A stretch of 64,000 bases of DNA. Source: Candidatus Tectimicrobiota bacterium. Lineage in GTDB: Bacteria; JACPUC01. Positions 15,500 to 24,893 of this stretch are shown in pieces. A model generated the notes under the pieces. That model made no database searches. It saw only the letters and a list, made by a program, of their open reading frames with translations, and was not told the origin of the DNA. The translations under genes and the position numbers were made by a program. Location: contig JACPUC010000021.1 of NCBI GenBank assembly GCA_016192455.1, positions 1 to 64,000 on the forward strand, given 5' to 3'. Each line of letters opens with the position of its first letter. The first letter of the stretch is position 1.

Positions 15500-17563
15500 A
15501 TGTACCGCATGGCTATCGACGTTGGTGGAACGTGCACGGACGGCGTGGTGGTGGACTCGGGGGGCGCCATGCACGTCGTCAAGGTGCCCTCGACCCCGGC
15601 GAACTTCGTGGAGGGCTTCGTCGCCTGCCTGGACCAGGCGGCGGAGGTTCTCCGTCTGAGTCTCGACGAGTTTCTCAGCCGGCTCGAGCTGTTGCTCCAT
15701 GGCACCACCATCACCACGAACGCCTTGCTCACAGGGGCGGTGGCGAAGACCGGCCTGATCACCACGAAGGGCTTCCGCGACATCCTGGAGTTGCGGCGCG
15801 GGGCGCGCTCCACCCTCTACAACTACCGGGTGACGTTCCCACCCATGCTGGCGCCGCGCCACCTGCGCCTCGAGGTGGAGGAGCGCGTGCTGAGCACGGG
15901 CGACATCATGACGCCGCTGCGCGAGGCGGACGTTTACCGGGCGGTGGAGCAGTTCAAGGCGGCCGGCGTGGAGGCCGTCGCGGTGTCGTTTCTCTTCTCC
16001 TTTCGGCATCCGGAGCACGAGCAGCGCGTGGCCAAGATTCTTGCCGCGGAGCTGCCGGAAGCGTATGTATCGATCTCCTCCGAGGTGTTGCCCCGGGTGG
16101 GAGAGTACGAGCGCACCAGCACCACGGTGGTGAACGCCGCGGTCGGCCCGCCGCTGCGGCGCTACCTCGACCACTTGGAGCACCTCCTGCGCCGGCACGG
16201 CTTCAAACGCGAGCCGCTCATCATGCAGTCGAACGGCGGCGTGCTGCCGGCGGGAGCCGCCTGGCGCCACGCCGTTGGCTCGCTCCTCTCGGGACCCTCC
16301 GCGGCCATTCCCGCCGCGCTCCTCTTCGCCGCGACGCTGGGGACGCGCAGCGTCATCTCCGTGGACATGGGAGGCACGAGCTTCGACGTCGCCTTGGTGA
16401 ATAACGGTCACATGCAGACCACGATGGAGAAATCGATCAACCACCAGCGTCTCGCCCTGCCCATGCTGGACATCCACACCATCGGCGCCGGCGGCGGCAG
16501 CATCGCCTGGGTGGATGCCGGCGGGCTGCTGCACGTCGGGCCGCACAGCGCCGGCGCCGATCCAGGCCCGGCGTGCTACGGCCGAGGCGGCGCCGACCCG
16601 ACGGTGACCGACGCCAATCTCGTGCTCGGCTACATCAATCAGGAGCACCTCCTGGGCGGCGCCATCCGCTGCGATCGCGCCGCGGCGGCGCAGGCGATCG
16701 GCGCGAAGGTCGCCGAGCCGCTGGGCATCAGCGTGAGCCAGGCGGCCCATGCCGTCGCTACTGTGGTCAACCACAACATGGCCGATGCCATTCGCCTCGT
16801 TTCGGTGCGGCGCGGCCATAACCCGAAGGAGTTCGTCCTCTGCGTTGCGGGCGGCGCCGGCCCGGCCCACGCCGCCGAGCTTGCCAAGGAGGTCGGGGTG
16901 CCGCGGGTGCTCATCCCCAAAACGGCCGCCGCCTACTCCGCACTCGGCATGCTGCACACCGACCTCATGCGCAGCTACGTCGAGACCTTCTTCACCCGCC
17001 TCGAGAACCTCTCCCTGCCGCGTCTCAATGAGCTCTTCGAGAGGCTGGAGCGGGAGGGGGTGAGAACCTTGCAGGAGGAGGGGACTCCCGACGTCGCCAT
17101 CGAGGTGGTGCGCTCCATGGACATGCGCTACCTGGGCCAGATTCACCAGGTGGAGGTGCCGGCGCCGCCGGGACGCCTCACGCAGGCGGAGGTGCGGCAG
17201 CTCGCCGAGGCCTTCCACCGCAAGCACCACCAAACCTACACCTTCTCCGATGCGCGCTCCGAGATGGAGATCGTCGATTGCCGCGTTCTGGTCATCGGCC
17301 GCCTCGCCAAGCCGCCGCTGCGGCCGGCGCCGCCGGCCGCGGGCCTCGAGGCGGCGCGGAAGCCGGCGCGACCGGCCTACTTCGCCGCCCTGGGCGGCTA
17401 CGTCGAGACCGCCATCTGCGACGGCGCGCTGCTCGGCGCCGGCAGCCTCATCACCGGTCCCGCCATCATCGAGGAGACGGCCATGAGTGTCGTCATCCCG
17501 CCGGACTTCCAGTGCACAGTTGATCGTTACGGCAACTACCTGCTGAGCGAGGTGCAAGCATGA
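15500..17563 (+). CDS. Hydantoinase/oxoprolinase subunit A
   Basis: A 687-residue HyuA-type subunit. It has the two phosphate loops of an actin-like ATPase, DVGGTCTDG (7-15) and SVDMGGTSFD (about 287-296), plus HGTTITTNALL near residue 70. Together with HyuB it forms ATP-dependent enzymes that open cyclic amides (N-methylhydantoinase, 5-oxoprolinase) or carboxylate ketones (acetone or acetophenone carboxylase). The stop overlaps the HyuB start in ATGA (17560-17563), so translation is coupled and a 1:1 complex is expected. Residues do not discriminate hydantoinase from carboxylase here. A dihydropyrimidinase-like gene and a cysteine hydrolase elsewhere in the window make cyclic amides plausible. 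Confidence 0.93.
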   Translation: MYRMAIDVGGTCTDGVVVDSGGAMHVVKVPSTPANFVEGFVACLDQAAEVLRLSLDEFLSRLELLLHGTTITTNALLTGAVAKTGLITTKGFRDILELRRGARSTLYNYRVTFPPMLAPRHLRLEVEERVLSTGDIMTPLREADVYRAVEQFKAAGVEAVAVSFLFSFRHPEHEQRVAKILAAELPEAYVSISSEVLPRVGEYERTSTTVVNAAVGPPLRRYLDHLEHLLRRHGFKREPLIMQSNGGVLPAGAAWRHAVGSLLSGPSAAIPAALLFAATLGTRSVISVDMGGTSFDVALVNNGHMQTTMEKSINHQRLALPMLDIHTIGAGGGSIAWVDAGGLLHVGPHSAGADPGPACYGRGGADPTVTDANLVLGYINQEHLLGGAIRCDRAAAAQAIGAKVAEPLGISVSQAAHAVATVVNHNMADAIRLVSVRRGHNPKEFVLCVAGGAGPAHAAELAKEVGVPRVLIPKTAAAYSALGMLHTDLMRSYVETFFTRLENLSLPRLNELFERLEREGVRTLQEEGTPDVAIEVVRSMDMRYLGQIHQVEVPAPPGRLTQAEVRQLAEAFHRKHHQTYTFSDARSEMEIVDCRVLVIGRLAKPPLRPAPPAAGLEAARKPARPAYFAALGGYVETAICDGALLGAGSLITGPAIIEETAMSVVIPPDFQCTVDRYGNYLLSEVQA

Positions 17564-19350
17564 CGGGCGAGACCCCGCGCGTCGATCCCTTGAGTGTGGC
17601 GGTGATCCAGAACCGGCTGCTCTCCATCACCGAGGAGATGGGGGTGGTCTTGCTGCGCACCACGCGCTCGCAGATTCTCAACGAATGCCACGACTTCTCC
17701 ACCGCGATCTTCAACCAGCATGGGGAGCTTCTGGCGCAGGCGGAGGATGTGCCGATCCACGTGGCGGGGAACCATTTCATGGCGCGCGCCATCCTGAAGA
17801 GCTTCTCCGCCGAGGAGATCGCCGCGGGCGATATCTACCTGATGAATGACCCTTACTCACATAACGCCGGGGCCCACCTGCAGGACTGGACGTTCTTCCG
17901 GCCCGTCTTCCACGAGGGCAAACCGGTCTTCTGGGTGATGTGCCGGGCGCACCAGATGGACGAGGGGGGCTCCATGCCGATGGGGTTCAACCCGCTCGCC
18001 TACGACATCATCGCCGAGGGGCTGCGCATCCCGCCGATCAAGCTGCACGAAAAGGACCAGCCCATCCGCTCCGTGGTCGATCTCATCCTGCAGAACGTGC
18101 GCTTCCCGGCGGAGCTGAGAGCTGACCTGCTGGCCTTCGCGGGCTGCCTGAAGCTGGGGGAGCAACGCCTCCATGAGGTCATCGAGAAGTACGGCTACCC
18201 GTTGCTGGCGGCCAGTGTTGACGCCGCCATGGAGAGCAGCGAGAAGGCCATGCGGGCCGAGATCGCGCGCATCCCGAACGGCGTCTATGAAGACGAGGTG
18301 TACGCCGACCACGATGGCGCCACCGACCAGACGGTGCGCGTGCGCTGCCGCATCACGGTCGAAGATGAGTCGATGTGCGTCGATTTCACCGGCAGCGAGG
18401 CGCAGCGCCGCTTCATCAACAGCCCGCTCCCCAACACCTACGCCGGCGCCTTCATCGGCATCTTCACCTCGGTGACCCCCGACATCATCCACAACGAGGG
18501 ATGCTACCGGCCGGTGACGATCGTGGCGCCGGAGGGGAGCGTCGTCAATCCCGTCTACCCGGCCACCACCGGCTGCTGCACGCTGGTCCTCGGCTGTCAC
18601 ATCATCGACGTGGTGATGAAGACCTTGGGGCAGGCGATTCCGCGGCAGGTCTCGGCCGGCTGGGCGAGCCACTTCACCATCAACCTCAGCGGCCGCCGAC
18701 CGGAGAGCGGCGAGCTCTACGCCAACGTCAACTTCTGCGGCAACGGCGGCAGCGGCGCCATCTGGGGCTACGACGGCTGGCCGCACATTGCGCCGGTGAA
18801 CTGCAGCGGCGGCATCATCAAGGCAAGCATCGAGATGCTGGAGATGCGCAATCCCTGGCAGGTGCGGGAGTACGCCCTGCGCACCGATTCCGCCGGCGCC
18901 GGCACCTACCGGGGTGGGCTTGGCGTGTCGCTGCGGTTCGTCAACCACGGCTACGACAGCCACTTCATCCTGCTGGGGGACGATCACTCCGCCGCGCCCC
19001 CCTTCGGGCAGGACGGGGGCAAGCCGGCCACGCGCTCGCGCTGCTGGATCGAGCGCGGCGACGAGCGGCTGCCGGTGCGCACCAAGCAGCACTACGTCGT
19101 CCAGCCCGGCGATCACATCGTCACCGAGACCACCGGCGGCGGCGGCGTCGGCGACCCGTTGGCGCGGCCCGCCGCGCTGGTGCGCGAGGATGTCGTCAAT
19201 GGCTACGTGTCGGTGGAGCGGGCGCGGAGCGACTACGGGGTGGCGCTCGATACCGCGACGCTCGCGCTCGATGAGGCCGCGACGGCGCGGCTGCGGGGCC
19301 GGGAGCGGGCGGGGGAGGCGCACGGAAGAGGCGAGGAGAAGAGCGCATGA
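17560..19350 (+). CDS. Hydantoinase/oxoprolinase subunit B
   Basis: A 596-residue HyuB-type subunit that begins inside the HyuA stop codon. Family landmarks are VIQNRLLSITEEMGVVLLRT at the amino end, FSTAIFNQHGELLAQAEDVP, YLMNDPYSHNAGAHLQDW, a CDFTGS-like VDFTGSEAQRR segment, and TETTGGGGVGDPLAR close to the carboxy end. Length is normal for HyuB, and no frameshift is visible. It works with HyuA in ATP-dependent cyclic-amide opening or ketone carboxylation. It is the last gene before the repeat-rich gap, so the amidohydrolase-HyuA-HyuB run probably ends here. The last 20 residues are Arg/Glu-rich and may be disordered. Confidence 0.93.
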   Translation: MTGETPRVDPLSVAVIQNRLLSITEEMGVVLLRTTRSQILNECHDFSTAIFNQHGELLAQAEDVPIHVAGNHFMARAILKSFSAEEIAAGDIYLMNDPYSHNAGAHLQDWTFFRPVFHEGKPVFWVMCRAHQMDEGGSMPMGFNPLAYDIIAEGLRIPPIKLHEKDQPIRSVVDLILQNVRFPAELRADLLAFAGCLKLGEQRLHEVIEKYGYPLLAASVDAAMESSEKAMRAEIARIPNGVYEDEVYADHDGATDQTVRVRCRITVEDESMCVDFTGSEAQRRFINSPLPNTYAGAFIGIFTSVTPDIIHNEGCYRPVTIVAPEGSVVNPVYPATTGCCTLVLGCHIIDVVMKTLGQAIPRQVSAGWASHFTINLSGRRPESGELYANVNFCGNGGSGAIWGYDGWPHIAPVNCSGGIIKASIEMLEMRNPWQVREYALRTDSAGAGTYRGGLGVSLRFVNHGYDSHFILLGDDHSAAPPFGQDGGKPATRSRCWIERGDERLPVRTKQHYVVQPGDHIVTETTGGGGVGDPLARPAALVREDVVNGYVSVERARSDYGVALDTATLALDEAATARLRGRERAGEAHGRGEEKSA

Positions 19351-19664
19351 GCGGAGCCCGCCCCTCCTGGCCGTCCATGCGGGCCAAGGAGCAGGCCTCC
19401 AGCGGCGCTCGGAGAAGGGAGTTTCCTCACGGTTGCCCATGGGCGCGCCGCCCGCCCGGGAAGGGATGAAAATGGGGTTTAGAAGGGGCAACCGTCTCTC
19501 ATGTCGAAGGGTTCGGCGCCCTGGCTGGGTGTAGGGGCGCCGCTTGCTGCGCCCCAGCGTCGCGGCTCATCGGGGGCGACTCGGAGGGCGGGGCAAGCCC
19601 CGCCCCTACAGTTCTGAATATCCCGTCCGCTGTGACCCGCACGCTGGCAAACCTGCAAGGTCGT

Positions 19665-19697
19665 GACATCAACCACGTAGACGCTTATTTTCGAGGC
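19665..19697. repeat. 33-bp direct repeat flanking repeat copy B (left)
   Basis: GACATCAACCACGTAGACGC plus TTATTTTCGAG closely matches 19935-19967 (AAATCAACCGCTTCGACGC plus TTATTTTCGAG). The pair brackets copy B, which is what a duplicated end or tandemly inserted element would give. Confidence 0.55.
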
Positions 19698-19709
19698 AGC
19701 AGGCACTCG

Positions 19710-19949
19710 TAGGGGCGGTTCGCGAACCGCCCCTACCATCGGGGTGCAAGGAACCACAGATGAACACGGATGGACACTGATATCTGTGTGCCTCCGTGTC
19801 CATCAGCGGTTCCTTCCCCTGCCTTCTCCGCGCCCTCTGCGTCTCCGCGGTGTAATTTATTGAACCGCGGAGACGTAGAGAGCGCCGAGCTGGAGGAGAC
19901 CGGCCGCATGCACGTCAGCCTCATCATCACGTAAAATCAACCGCTTCGA
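19710..19949 (-). repeat. Dispersed noncoding repeat, copy B (inverted relative to copy A)
   Basis: The reverse complement of this 240-bp segment aligns with 1711-1950 over its whole length. The hairpin is better preserved here: 17-base arms 19835-19851 and 19864-19880 with one mismatch, around GTAATTTATTGA. Compensating differences between the copies keep most pairs, which hints at selection on structure or recent spread. It starts with the 26-base palindrome core (19710-19735), identical to that in copy A. The two copies are about 18 kb apart in inverted orientation, so recombination between them would invert 2-20 kb. Confidence 0.85.
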
Positions 19950-19967
19950 CGCTTATTTTCGAGACGG
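19935..19967. repeat. 33-bp direct repeat flanking repeat copy B (right)
   Basis: This matches 19665-19697 in the same orientation, ending in the shared GACGCTTATTTTCGAG. It overlaps the end of copy B by about 15 bases. Confidence 0.55.
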
Positions 19968-20026
19968 GGGAGGAGCATGCGGCCCAGAGCCGCGCGGCGA
20001 ACGAACCGGCGGAGCGCGCCGCGTCA

Positions 20027-20791
20027 TCAGTACAGATCGGAGCCGCCGTTCACCGCGATCATCTGCCCCGTGATGAAGTCGCTGGCCGGAGAGGCCAGGA
20101 AGAGGATGGTGCCGACGACATCCGCCGGATACTGCGTCCGCCGCAGGCAGCGGCTGCGGACCGTGGGGTCCGCGGTTTCGTTGTACTCCGGCGGCGGTGG
20201 CGTGGTGTAGGTCAACCCCGGCGCCACCGAGTTGACGCAGATGCCGAACGGCCCCACCTCGCGCGCCAGGGCGCGGGTGAACGCCACCACGCCGCCTTTC
20301 GAGGTGGCGTAGTGCAGGAAGTTCGGCGGCTTGCCGGAGAAGAAGCTGTTCGAGGCGAAGTTGACGATCTTGCCCTTGCCCTGCCGCCGCATGTAGGGGA
20401 AGACCGCCTTCACGCACAGGAACGGCCCGCGCACGTTCACCGCCATGATGCGGTCCCACTCCGCCTCGTCAATCTCCCAGAAGGGCTTGCGGGCAAGCTG
20501 GGCGCCGACGATGCCGGCGATGTTGAGGAGGATATCGATGCGCCCGTAACGCGCGACGGTGGCCTCGGCCATCGCCTGGGTGCTCCGGCCCTGCGCGACG
20601 TCCGTGCGCAAGGGCAGCGCCTCGCCCCCCGCCGTGACGATCGCCTCGGCGGTGTCACCGCAGTCCAGGATGTCCGCCAGGGCGATCTTCACCCCCTCGC
20701 GGCTCAAGCGCAGCGCGCAGGCCCGGCCGATCCCCCGCGCCCCTCCCGTCACGATCGCCACCTTGCCAGCGAGACCGCCCACCATCGGCAT
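20027..20791 (-). CDS. Short-chain dehydrogenase/reductase (SDR)
   Basis: A 254-residue classical SDR. It has the nucleotide loop TGGARGIG (15-22), an Asp at the end of the second strand (ALAD) that favours NAD, NIAG (90-93), the active-site Ser in NFASNS (147 or 149), and the catalytic Tyr161-x3-Lys165 in YATSK. The C-terminus ITGQMIAVNGGSDLY is typical. The insertion TYTTPPPPEYNET in the substrate loop is unusual. Two ATGs (20791, 20785) are possible after AGGAAGA. Substrate class cannot be read; the LLM oxidoreductase lies 152 bp upstream on the same strand. Together they could oxidise and reduce an alcohol/ketone pair in the same pathway. Confidence 0.92.
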   Translation of the reverse strand: MPMVGGLAGKVAIVTGGARGIGRACALRLSREGVKIALADILDCGDTAEAIVTAGGEALPLRTDVAQGRSTQAMAEATVARYGRIDILLNIAGIVGAQLARKPFWEIDEAEWDRIMAVNVRGPFLCVKAVFPYMRRQGKGKIVNFASNSFFSGKPPNFLHYATSKGGVVAFTRALAREVGPFGICVNSVAPGLTYTTPPPPEYNETADPTVRSRCLRRTQYPADVVGTILFLASPASDFITGQMIAVNGGSDLY

Positions 20792-20943
20792 TCTTCCTGA
20801 TCATCCGCCTTGCGGTGCGGCCTGCGAACGGGAGCGCCTCGCGGCGCCGACGCGCCGACACGCTAGCACGGCCGCACCTGCGCGCGGGTGGTGAACCAGC
20901 ACCCCGCGCGCGACACGAGCGGCAGTGTTCCCCTGGCGCCGGC

Positions 20944-21909
20944 TCAGCCCGCGAAGCGCGGCATGAGCTCCCGCATGCAGAGCTTGAGCTGCGCGAACTG
21001 ATCCTTGGCGGCGAAGCGCACGATGACGCGCTTCACGCCCAGATCGATGTACTCCTGCAGCACCTTGGCGCACTCGTCGGGGGTGCCGAAGATGGTCACC
21101 TGCTGCGTGGCGATCATGTCGCGCGGCTGGTAGTAGTAGTTCTCCATGTACCGCCAGCCGTCCTCGCGCGCCGCCTCGCCGTTCGCGTTCAGGTTGAAGC
21201 TGGCGTAGAAGGTCGGCTCGATGGCCTCCCCGTCCCGGCCGATGGCAGCGGAGAAGGCGATGAGTTTGTCGCGGCAGATTTTGAAGACCTCCGAGGTGAT
21301 CGCGTTCGTCATCCAGGCATCCCCCAGGGCCGCCACCCGGCGCAAGCCGCTGTCGACGTTGTTGCTCGCCATGAGGATGGGGATGCCGGGCTTCTGGATC
21401 GGCTTCGGCAGGACGCCGATCTCCTCGAAGGAGTAGTACTTGCCGGAGTAGGCGACCTTCTCCTCGCGCCAGAGCATGCGGAGAATCTTGATCACCTCGT
21501 TCATGCGCCCCGCCTTCTGCTCGACGGGCACGCCGCAGGCGCGGAACTCGCGGTCGATGAGGGTCGTGCGGCGCGCCACCCCCATCCCCAGGATGATGCG
21601 GCCGCCGGAGAGCACGTCGAGATTGGCGGTGGCCTGCGCCAGCAGCACCGGGTTGCGCAGCGCGGGGAGAAGCACGGAGGTGCCGAGCTTCACCCGCCGG
21701 GTCTTCGCCGCCAGGGCGCCGAGCGTCGTCAGGCACTCCATGCGCGGCTTGGCGATGACGCTGTCGCCGATCCAGAGGTGCTGGAAGCCCAGCTCCTCGA
21801 CCGCGGCCGCCAAGTCCCACAGCTCGCCGACATTGGGGGCCTGCGGGTTCTCGAGGAGCAGACCCCGGGTGGGGAGCAAAAAGCCGAACTCGATCGCCTT
21901 CCTCGTCAT
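20944..21909 (-). CDS. LLM-class flavin/F420-dependent oxidoreductase
   Basis: A 321-residue luciferase-like TIM barrel. ATG 21909 was selected because AAGGGA lies just upstream; the frame is open further but reads as low-complexity sequence. Family segments: FGFLLPTRG at the start, LGFQHLWIGDS, RVKLGTSVLLPALRNP, ANLDVLSGGRIILGMGVA, and a PKPIQKPGIPILMASN strand. The sequence is closer to the F420-dependent reductase/monooxygenase branch than to bacterial luciferase, though cofactor choice is not certain. A second, diverged member is at 45797-46771. It is probably co-transcribed with the SDR downstream. Confidence 0.88.
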   Translation of the reverse strand: MTRKAIEFGFLLPTRGLLLENPQAPNVGELWDLAAAVEELGFQHLWIGDSVIAKPRMECLTTLGALAAKTRRVKLGTSVLLPALRNPVLLAQATANLDVLSGGRIILGMGVARRTTLIDREFRACGVPVEQKAGRMNEVIKILRMLWREEKVAYSGKYYSFEEIGVLPKPIQKPGIPILMASNNVDSGLRRVAALGDAWMTNAITSEVFKICRDKLIAFSAAIGRDGEAIEPTFYASFNLNANGEAAREDGWRYMENYYYQPRDMIATQQVTIFGTPDECAKVLQEYIDLGVKRVIVRFAAKDQFAQLKLCMRELMPRFAG

Positions 21910-22582
21910 GTGCGTTCCCTTCTGCGATGTTGGAGCAGGCTCGCGCCCGAGTTGATCCTGGTGGGTGCTCGTGTTCGGCGCTTCCTCCAGCCGCTCCGGC
22001 CGCCGAGCCCCGGGGTGGCGGCCGGCGCCCGCGGGCCCGATTCCTTGCCGCGTCCCCGCGCCGCCCAAACGCTCCTCCTCGCCGCGCAGAAGAATGCCTT
22101 CGAGAACGCCTCACCCCTCGAGGCGCCGGGCTTGAAAACGCTCCTCATCACCCTTGCGCAGATGGGCTTGACCAAGTACTCTGCTTCAAGGTAGTTTCCT
22201 CTGAGCGAGCGCGTTTATCAAGCTAAAAGCTGCACGGGTGGTGGGTTTGCCCACATGGCGCCTTGTCTTCCCGAGGCGCGGTGCGGAGGGGCGCCTCTCG
22301 GAAAGCGCTGTGTCAGCGCGGTCAACCCGCCGCAGCGCCACGGCCAAGCGCCGCGCAAGAGCGCTGGCGCAGTCTCAGGAAGCCCGACATCACGGGCCGG
22401 CGCCGAGGCGTCGGCCAGAGAGTTTGGGGCAAGGGGCCGTCCGCGGTGCGACGCGCGGCTCCAACGGAGAGGTCTCTGGCGCCTGCGGCTCGAGCCGGCG
22501 GTGAGGGGTTCGATGAACGCGGTGGAGGAGCAGCGGCAGCGACTCTCCGGCTGCTGTCACCAACTCGCAGGTGGGGGATGCC
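21910..22582. other. Divergent intergenic region
   Basis: This lies between the leftward LLM gene and the rightward solute-binding protein. A hairpin CCGAGGCGC...GCGCCTCtCGG (22271-22301) and a small GTGGG-TTTG-CCCAC hairpin (around 22239-22252) are visible. TTGACC at 22168 has no convincing -10 partner. No gene is supported. Confidence 0.4.
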
Positions 22583-23617
22583 ATGAGATGCAGGAAGAAC
22601 TTCGCGCAGCTACGGATCGTCCTTCTTGGGTTGGCGCTCCTCGTGGGCTTGCTCGGCGTCCTGCTGGCGGCGGCGAAGGTGAGCGCCGAAGCGGTGAAAA
22701 TCCGCCTCGGCCACGGCGAAGCACCCAATGACATCACCGCGATCGTCTTCCTCAACAAGCAGGTGCTGAAGCACGCGGGCACGTCCTACGTCGTCGACCC
22801 CATCCACTTCCGCGCTCCCCCCGCTACCTTCCCGGCGCTGGCGGCGAAAGAGCTGGACCTGACGTACATGTCCTTTCCAGGTTTCGCCTCGCTGGTCGGC
22901 AAGGCGAAGCTGGACGTGAAGATCGTCGCCGACATCATGGGCTATGCGGACGCGGAAGGGTCGCACTCCTGGGTGGTGCGCGAGGACTCGCCGATCAAGA
23001 AGCTTGAGGACCTGCGCGGCAAGACCCTCGGCACCAACGCCCTCGGCACCGGCATCGACTTCGCCGCCCGCAACCTCCTGCGCAAACACGGCCTCGAGTA
23101 CCCGAAAGATTACCAGTTCATCGAGGTCAATTTCCCAAACCAGGAGGTCATGGTGCGGGAGGGCAAGATCGACGTCGGCGTGTTGCTCATCCCCCTCTGG
23201 CATCGGGCCAAGGCCAAGGGAGGCCTGCGGCGGCTCTTCACCTCCTTTGACGGCACCGGCCGGACGCAGCAGCTCAGCCTCATCGCCCGCACGGAGTTCC
23301 TCACCCAGCACCGTCAGGCCATGCAGGACTTCATCGATGACTGGCTGCGCTCCGTGCGCTGGTATCTCGATCCCAAGAACCGCGACGAGGCCATCCGCAT
23401 CACCTCTCGGTTCACGAAGATCCCCGAGGCAGCCTTCAAGGCCTGGGCGTTCGGACCGGGTGATGTCTATCGCGACCCCGACGGCTTCCCCGACCTCCTG
23501 GCACTGCAAAAGAACCTCGATGATCTCTACAGCCTGGGGATGACGACGTTCCAGGTTGACGTCCTGAAGCACGTGGACCTGAGCTTCGTGCGCAGCGCGC
23601 GGATGAGACTGAAGTAA
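22583..23617 (+). CDS. Solute-binding protein of NitT/TauT (NMT1/THI5-like) type, orphan 1
   Basis: A 344-residue exported binding protein. The chosen ATG follows GGTGGGGG by five bases; a GTG four codons earlier is possible. The signal sequence is FAQLRIVLLGLALLVGLLGVLLAAA. The body shows LGHGEAPNDITAIVF, then a periplasmic-binding fold with LEDLRGKTLGTNALGTGIDFAARNLLRKHGL in two parts. GKIDVGVLLIPLWHRA is the equivalent of the usual AxxxPL hinge, and a long C-terminal helical region follows. These are normally partners of a permease and an ATPase, but neither gene is nearby. In this genome type, such orphans often serve catabolic islands or share transporters. A deacetylase gene follows 229 bp downstream. 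Confidence 0.85.
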   Translation: MRCRKNFAQLRIVLLGLALLVGLLGVLLAAAKVSAEAVKIRLGHGEAPNDITAIVFLNKQVLKHAGTSYVVDPIHFRAPPATFPALAAKELDLTYMSFPGFASLVGKAKLDVKIVADIMGYADAEGSHSWVVREDSPIKKLEDLRGKTLGTNALGTGIDFAARNLLRKHGLEYPKDYQFIEVNFPNQEVMVREGKIDVGVLLIPLWHRAKAKGGLRRLFTSFDGTGRTQQLSLIARTEFLTQHRQAMQDFIDDWLRSVRWYLDPKNRDEAIRITSRFTKIPEAAFKAWAFGPGDVYRDPDGFPDLLALQKNLDDLYSLGMTTFQVDVLKHVDLSFVRSARMRLK

Positions 23618-23846
23618 GTTTCTTCGTCCAGAGGCAGAGGGCAGGCAGGCCGGGGGCGTTCCATCCGCTCGCACCCATGAGGTCCGCCCCGCCCCGGGTT
23701 CTCTGCCTGGCGCTCGCCGGGCTCGCCTCGACCACGATCGCCTCACGGCCAGGTGCGACTGACTCCGCTTCGTCCGCCCTGCCATCCCCCGCCCTGCCGA
23801 GGGACTGGGCTGGAGGGGCACGGAATCGTTGTCGCGGAGGCGGGCG

Positions 23847-24728
23847 GTGCAGAACACGCGCTTCGACTATTCCCCGATCATCACCCGCCCGCCGCTCCGC
23901 TGGCCCGACGGCGCCCGCCTCGCTGTTTGGGTGGCGACGAATATCGAGTACTTTGAGGTCGATCAGCCGGCGGCCTCGCTGCGGCCCGTCCCCTACCTCC
24001 CGGATGTGGCGAACTATGCTTGGCGCGACTACGGCACGCGGGTCGGCATCTGGCGCATCATGGAGCTGCTGGACCGCTGCGCGGTGCGCAGCAGCGTCAT
24101 GTTGAACTCCCGCGTCTGCCACTCCTACCCGATCATCGTCGAGGAGGCCACAAGGCGCGGCTGGGAGTTCCTGGGGCACGGCATCACCAACTCCCGGCGC
24201 CTGGTGAAGCTGAGCGAGGACGAGGAGCGGGCGGTCATCCACGAGGTGGTGACGACCATTGCAGCGGCCACGGGCATGCCCCCAAAAGGTTGGTTGGGGC
24301 CAGCCATGGCCGAGACGTTCAACACCCCTGACCTCCTCGCCGAAGTGGGTATCGAGTATGTCTGCGACTGGTGCAACGACGATCAACCGTATCCGATGCG
24401 GGTGCGCGCCAATCGCTTGATCTCCGTCCCCTATACGAACGAGCTGAACGATTTGCCGGCCTTCCTCGGCATGGGGGTGTCGGGCGAGCAGTTCCTGCAG
24501 ATGATCCGCGATCAGTTCGACGTTCTCTACCGCGAGGGGGCGCGGAGCGGCCGCGTGCTGTGCCTCTCCCTGCATCCGTTCATCCTCGGTCGTCCCACGC
24601 GCATCAGGTACCTTGAGGAAGCCCTCGATTATATCCTGGGGCACGACGGCGTCTGGTGCACAACCAGCGGCGAGATTGCGGCCTGGTACTACGAGCACTA
24701 CTACGAGGCGCCGCGGCCGCTCGCCTGA
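23847..24728 (+). CDS. Polysaccharide-deacetylase-fold hydrolase (PuuE-like)
   Basis: A 293-residue NodB-fold protein of the allantoinase PuuE/chitin-deacetylase-like branch. GTG at 23847 is used because GGAGG lies six bases before it; ATG is absent at the N-terminus. Landmarks are RWPDGARLAVWVATNIEYFEV, WRDYGTRVGIWRIMELLD, VMLNSRVCHSYP, EFLGHGITNSRRL and the late LSLHPFILGRP. The canonical metal triad is altered (no TFDD; HGITNS in place of HxxxH), which fits the PuuE-like branch acting on cyclic amides or formamides rather than sugars. With HyuAB and the dihydropyrimidinase-like enzyme, a role in opening or clearing ureide-like compounds is plausible but unproven. Confidence 0.8.
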   Translation: MQNTRFDYSPIITRPPLRWPDGARLAVWVATNIEYFEVDQPAASLRPVPYLPDVANYAWRDYGTRVGIWRIMELLDRCAVRSSVMLNSRVCHSYPIIVEEATRRGWEFLGHGITNSRRLVKLSEDEERAVIHEVVTTIAAATGMPPKGWLGPAMAETFNTPDLLAEVGIEYVCDWCNDDQPYPMRVRANRLISVPYTNELNDLPAFLGMGVSGEQFLQMIRDQFDVLYREGARSGRVLCLSLHPFILGRPTRIRYLEEALDYILGHDGVWCTTSGEIAAWYYEHYYEAPRPLA

Positions 24729-24893
24729 CCGCACCTCAGATCGAGGCGGCTGCGGGTGCGGGGTGCGCCGTTGCTCAGTGTGGACTCTGTTCAAGCCGGT
24801 GATGCTGCGCCGCAACGTTCGCTCCGCCCCCCGCGCGGGGGAGGAGCGGGCGCGCGGATCGCCGGCGCAAGCCGCGAGGCGGGAGGACGCATC

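Larger units (their letters stand above)
19351..20026. other. Repeat-rich intergenic region
   Basis: No genes. The region carries the second dispersed repeat and several smaller GC palindromes, among them GGGCGGGGC-AA-GCCCCGCCC near 19587-19606 and GGGGCGCCGC...GCGCCCC near 19533. Open frames through it share peptide strings with frames at 1730-1927 only because they lie on the same repeated DNA. Confidence 0.6.

Noticed and set aside
15395-17557. A 720-codon leftward frame opposite HyuA
   Set aside because: Antisense shadow of a gene with intact motifs; no ribosome-binding site and no recognisable domain.
19533-19606. CRISPR-like spaced repeats in the repeat-rich gap
   Set aside because: The short GC palindromes differ from one another and are irregularly spaced; there are no cas genes in the window.
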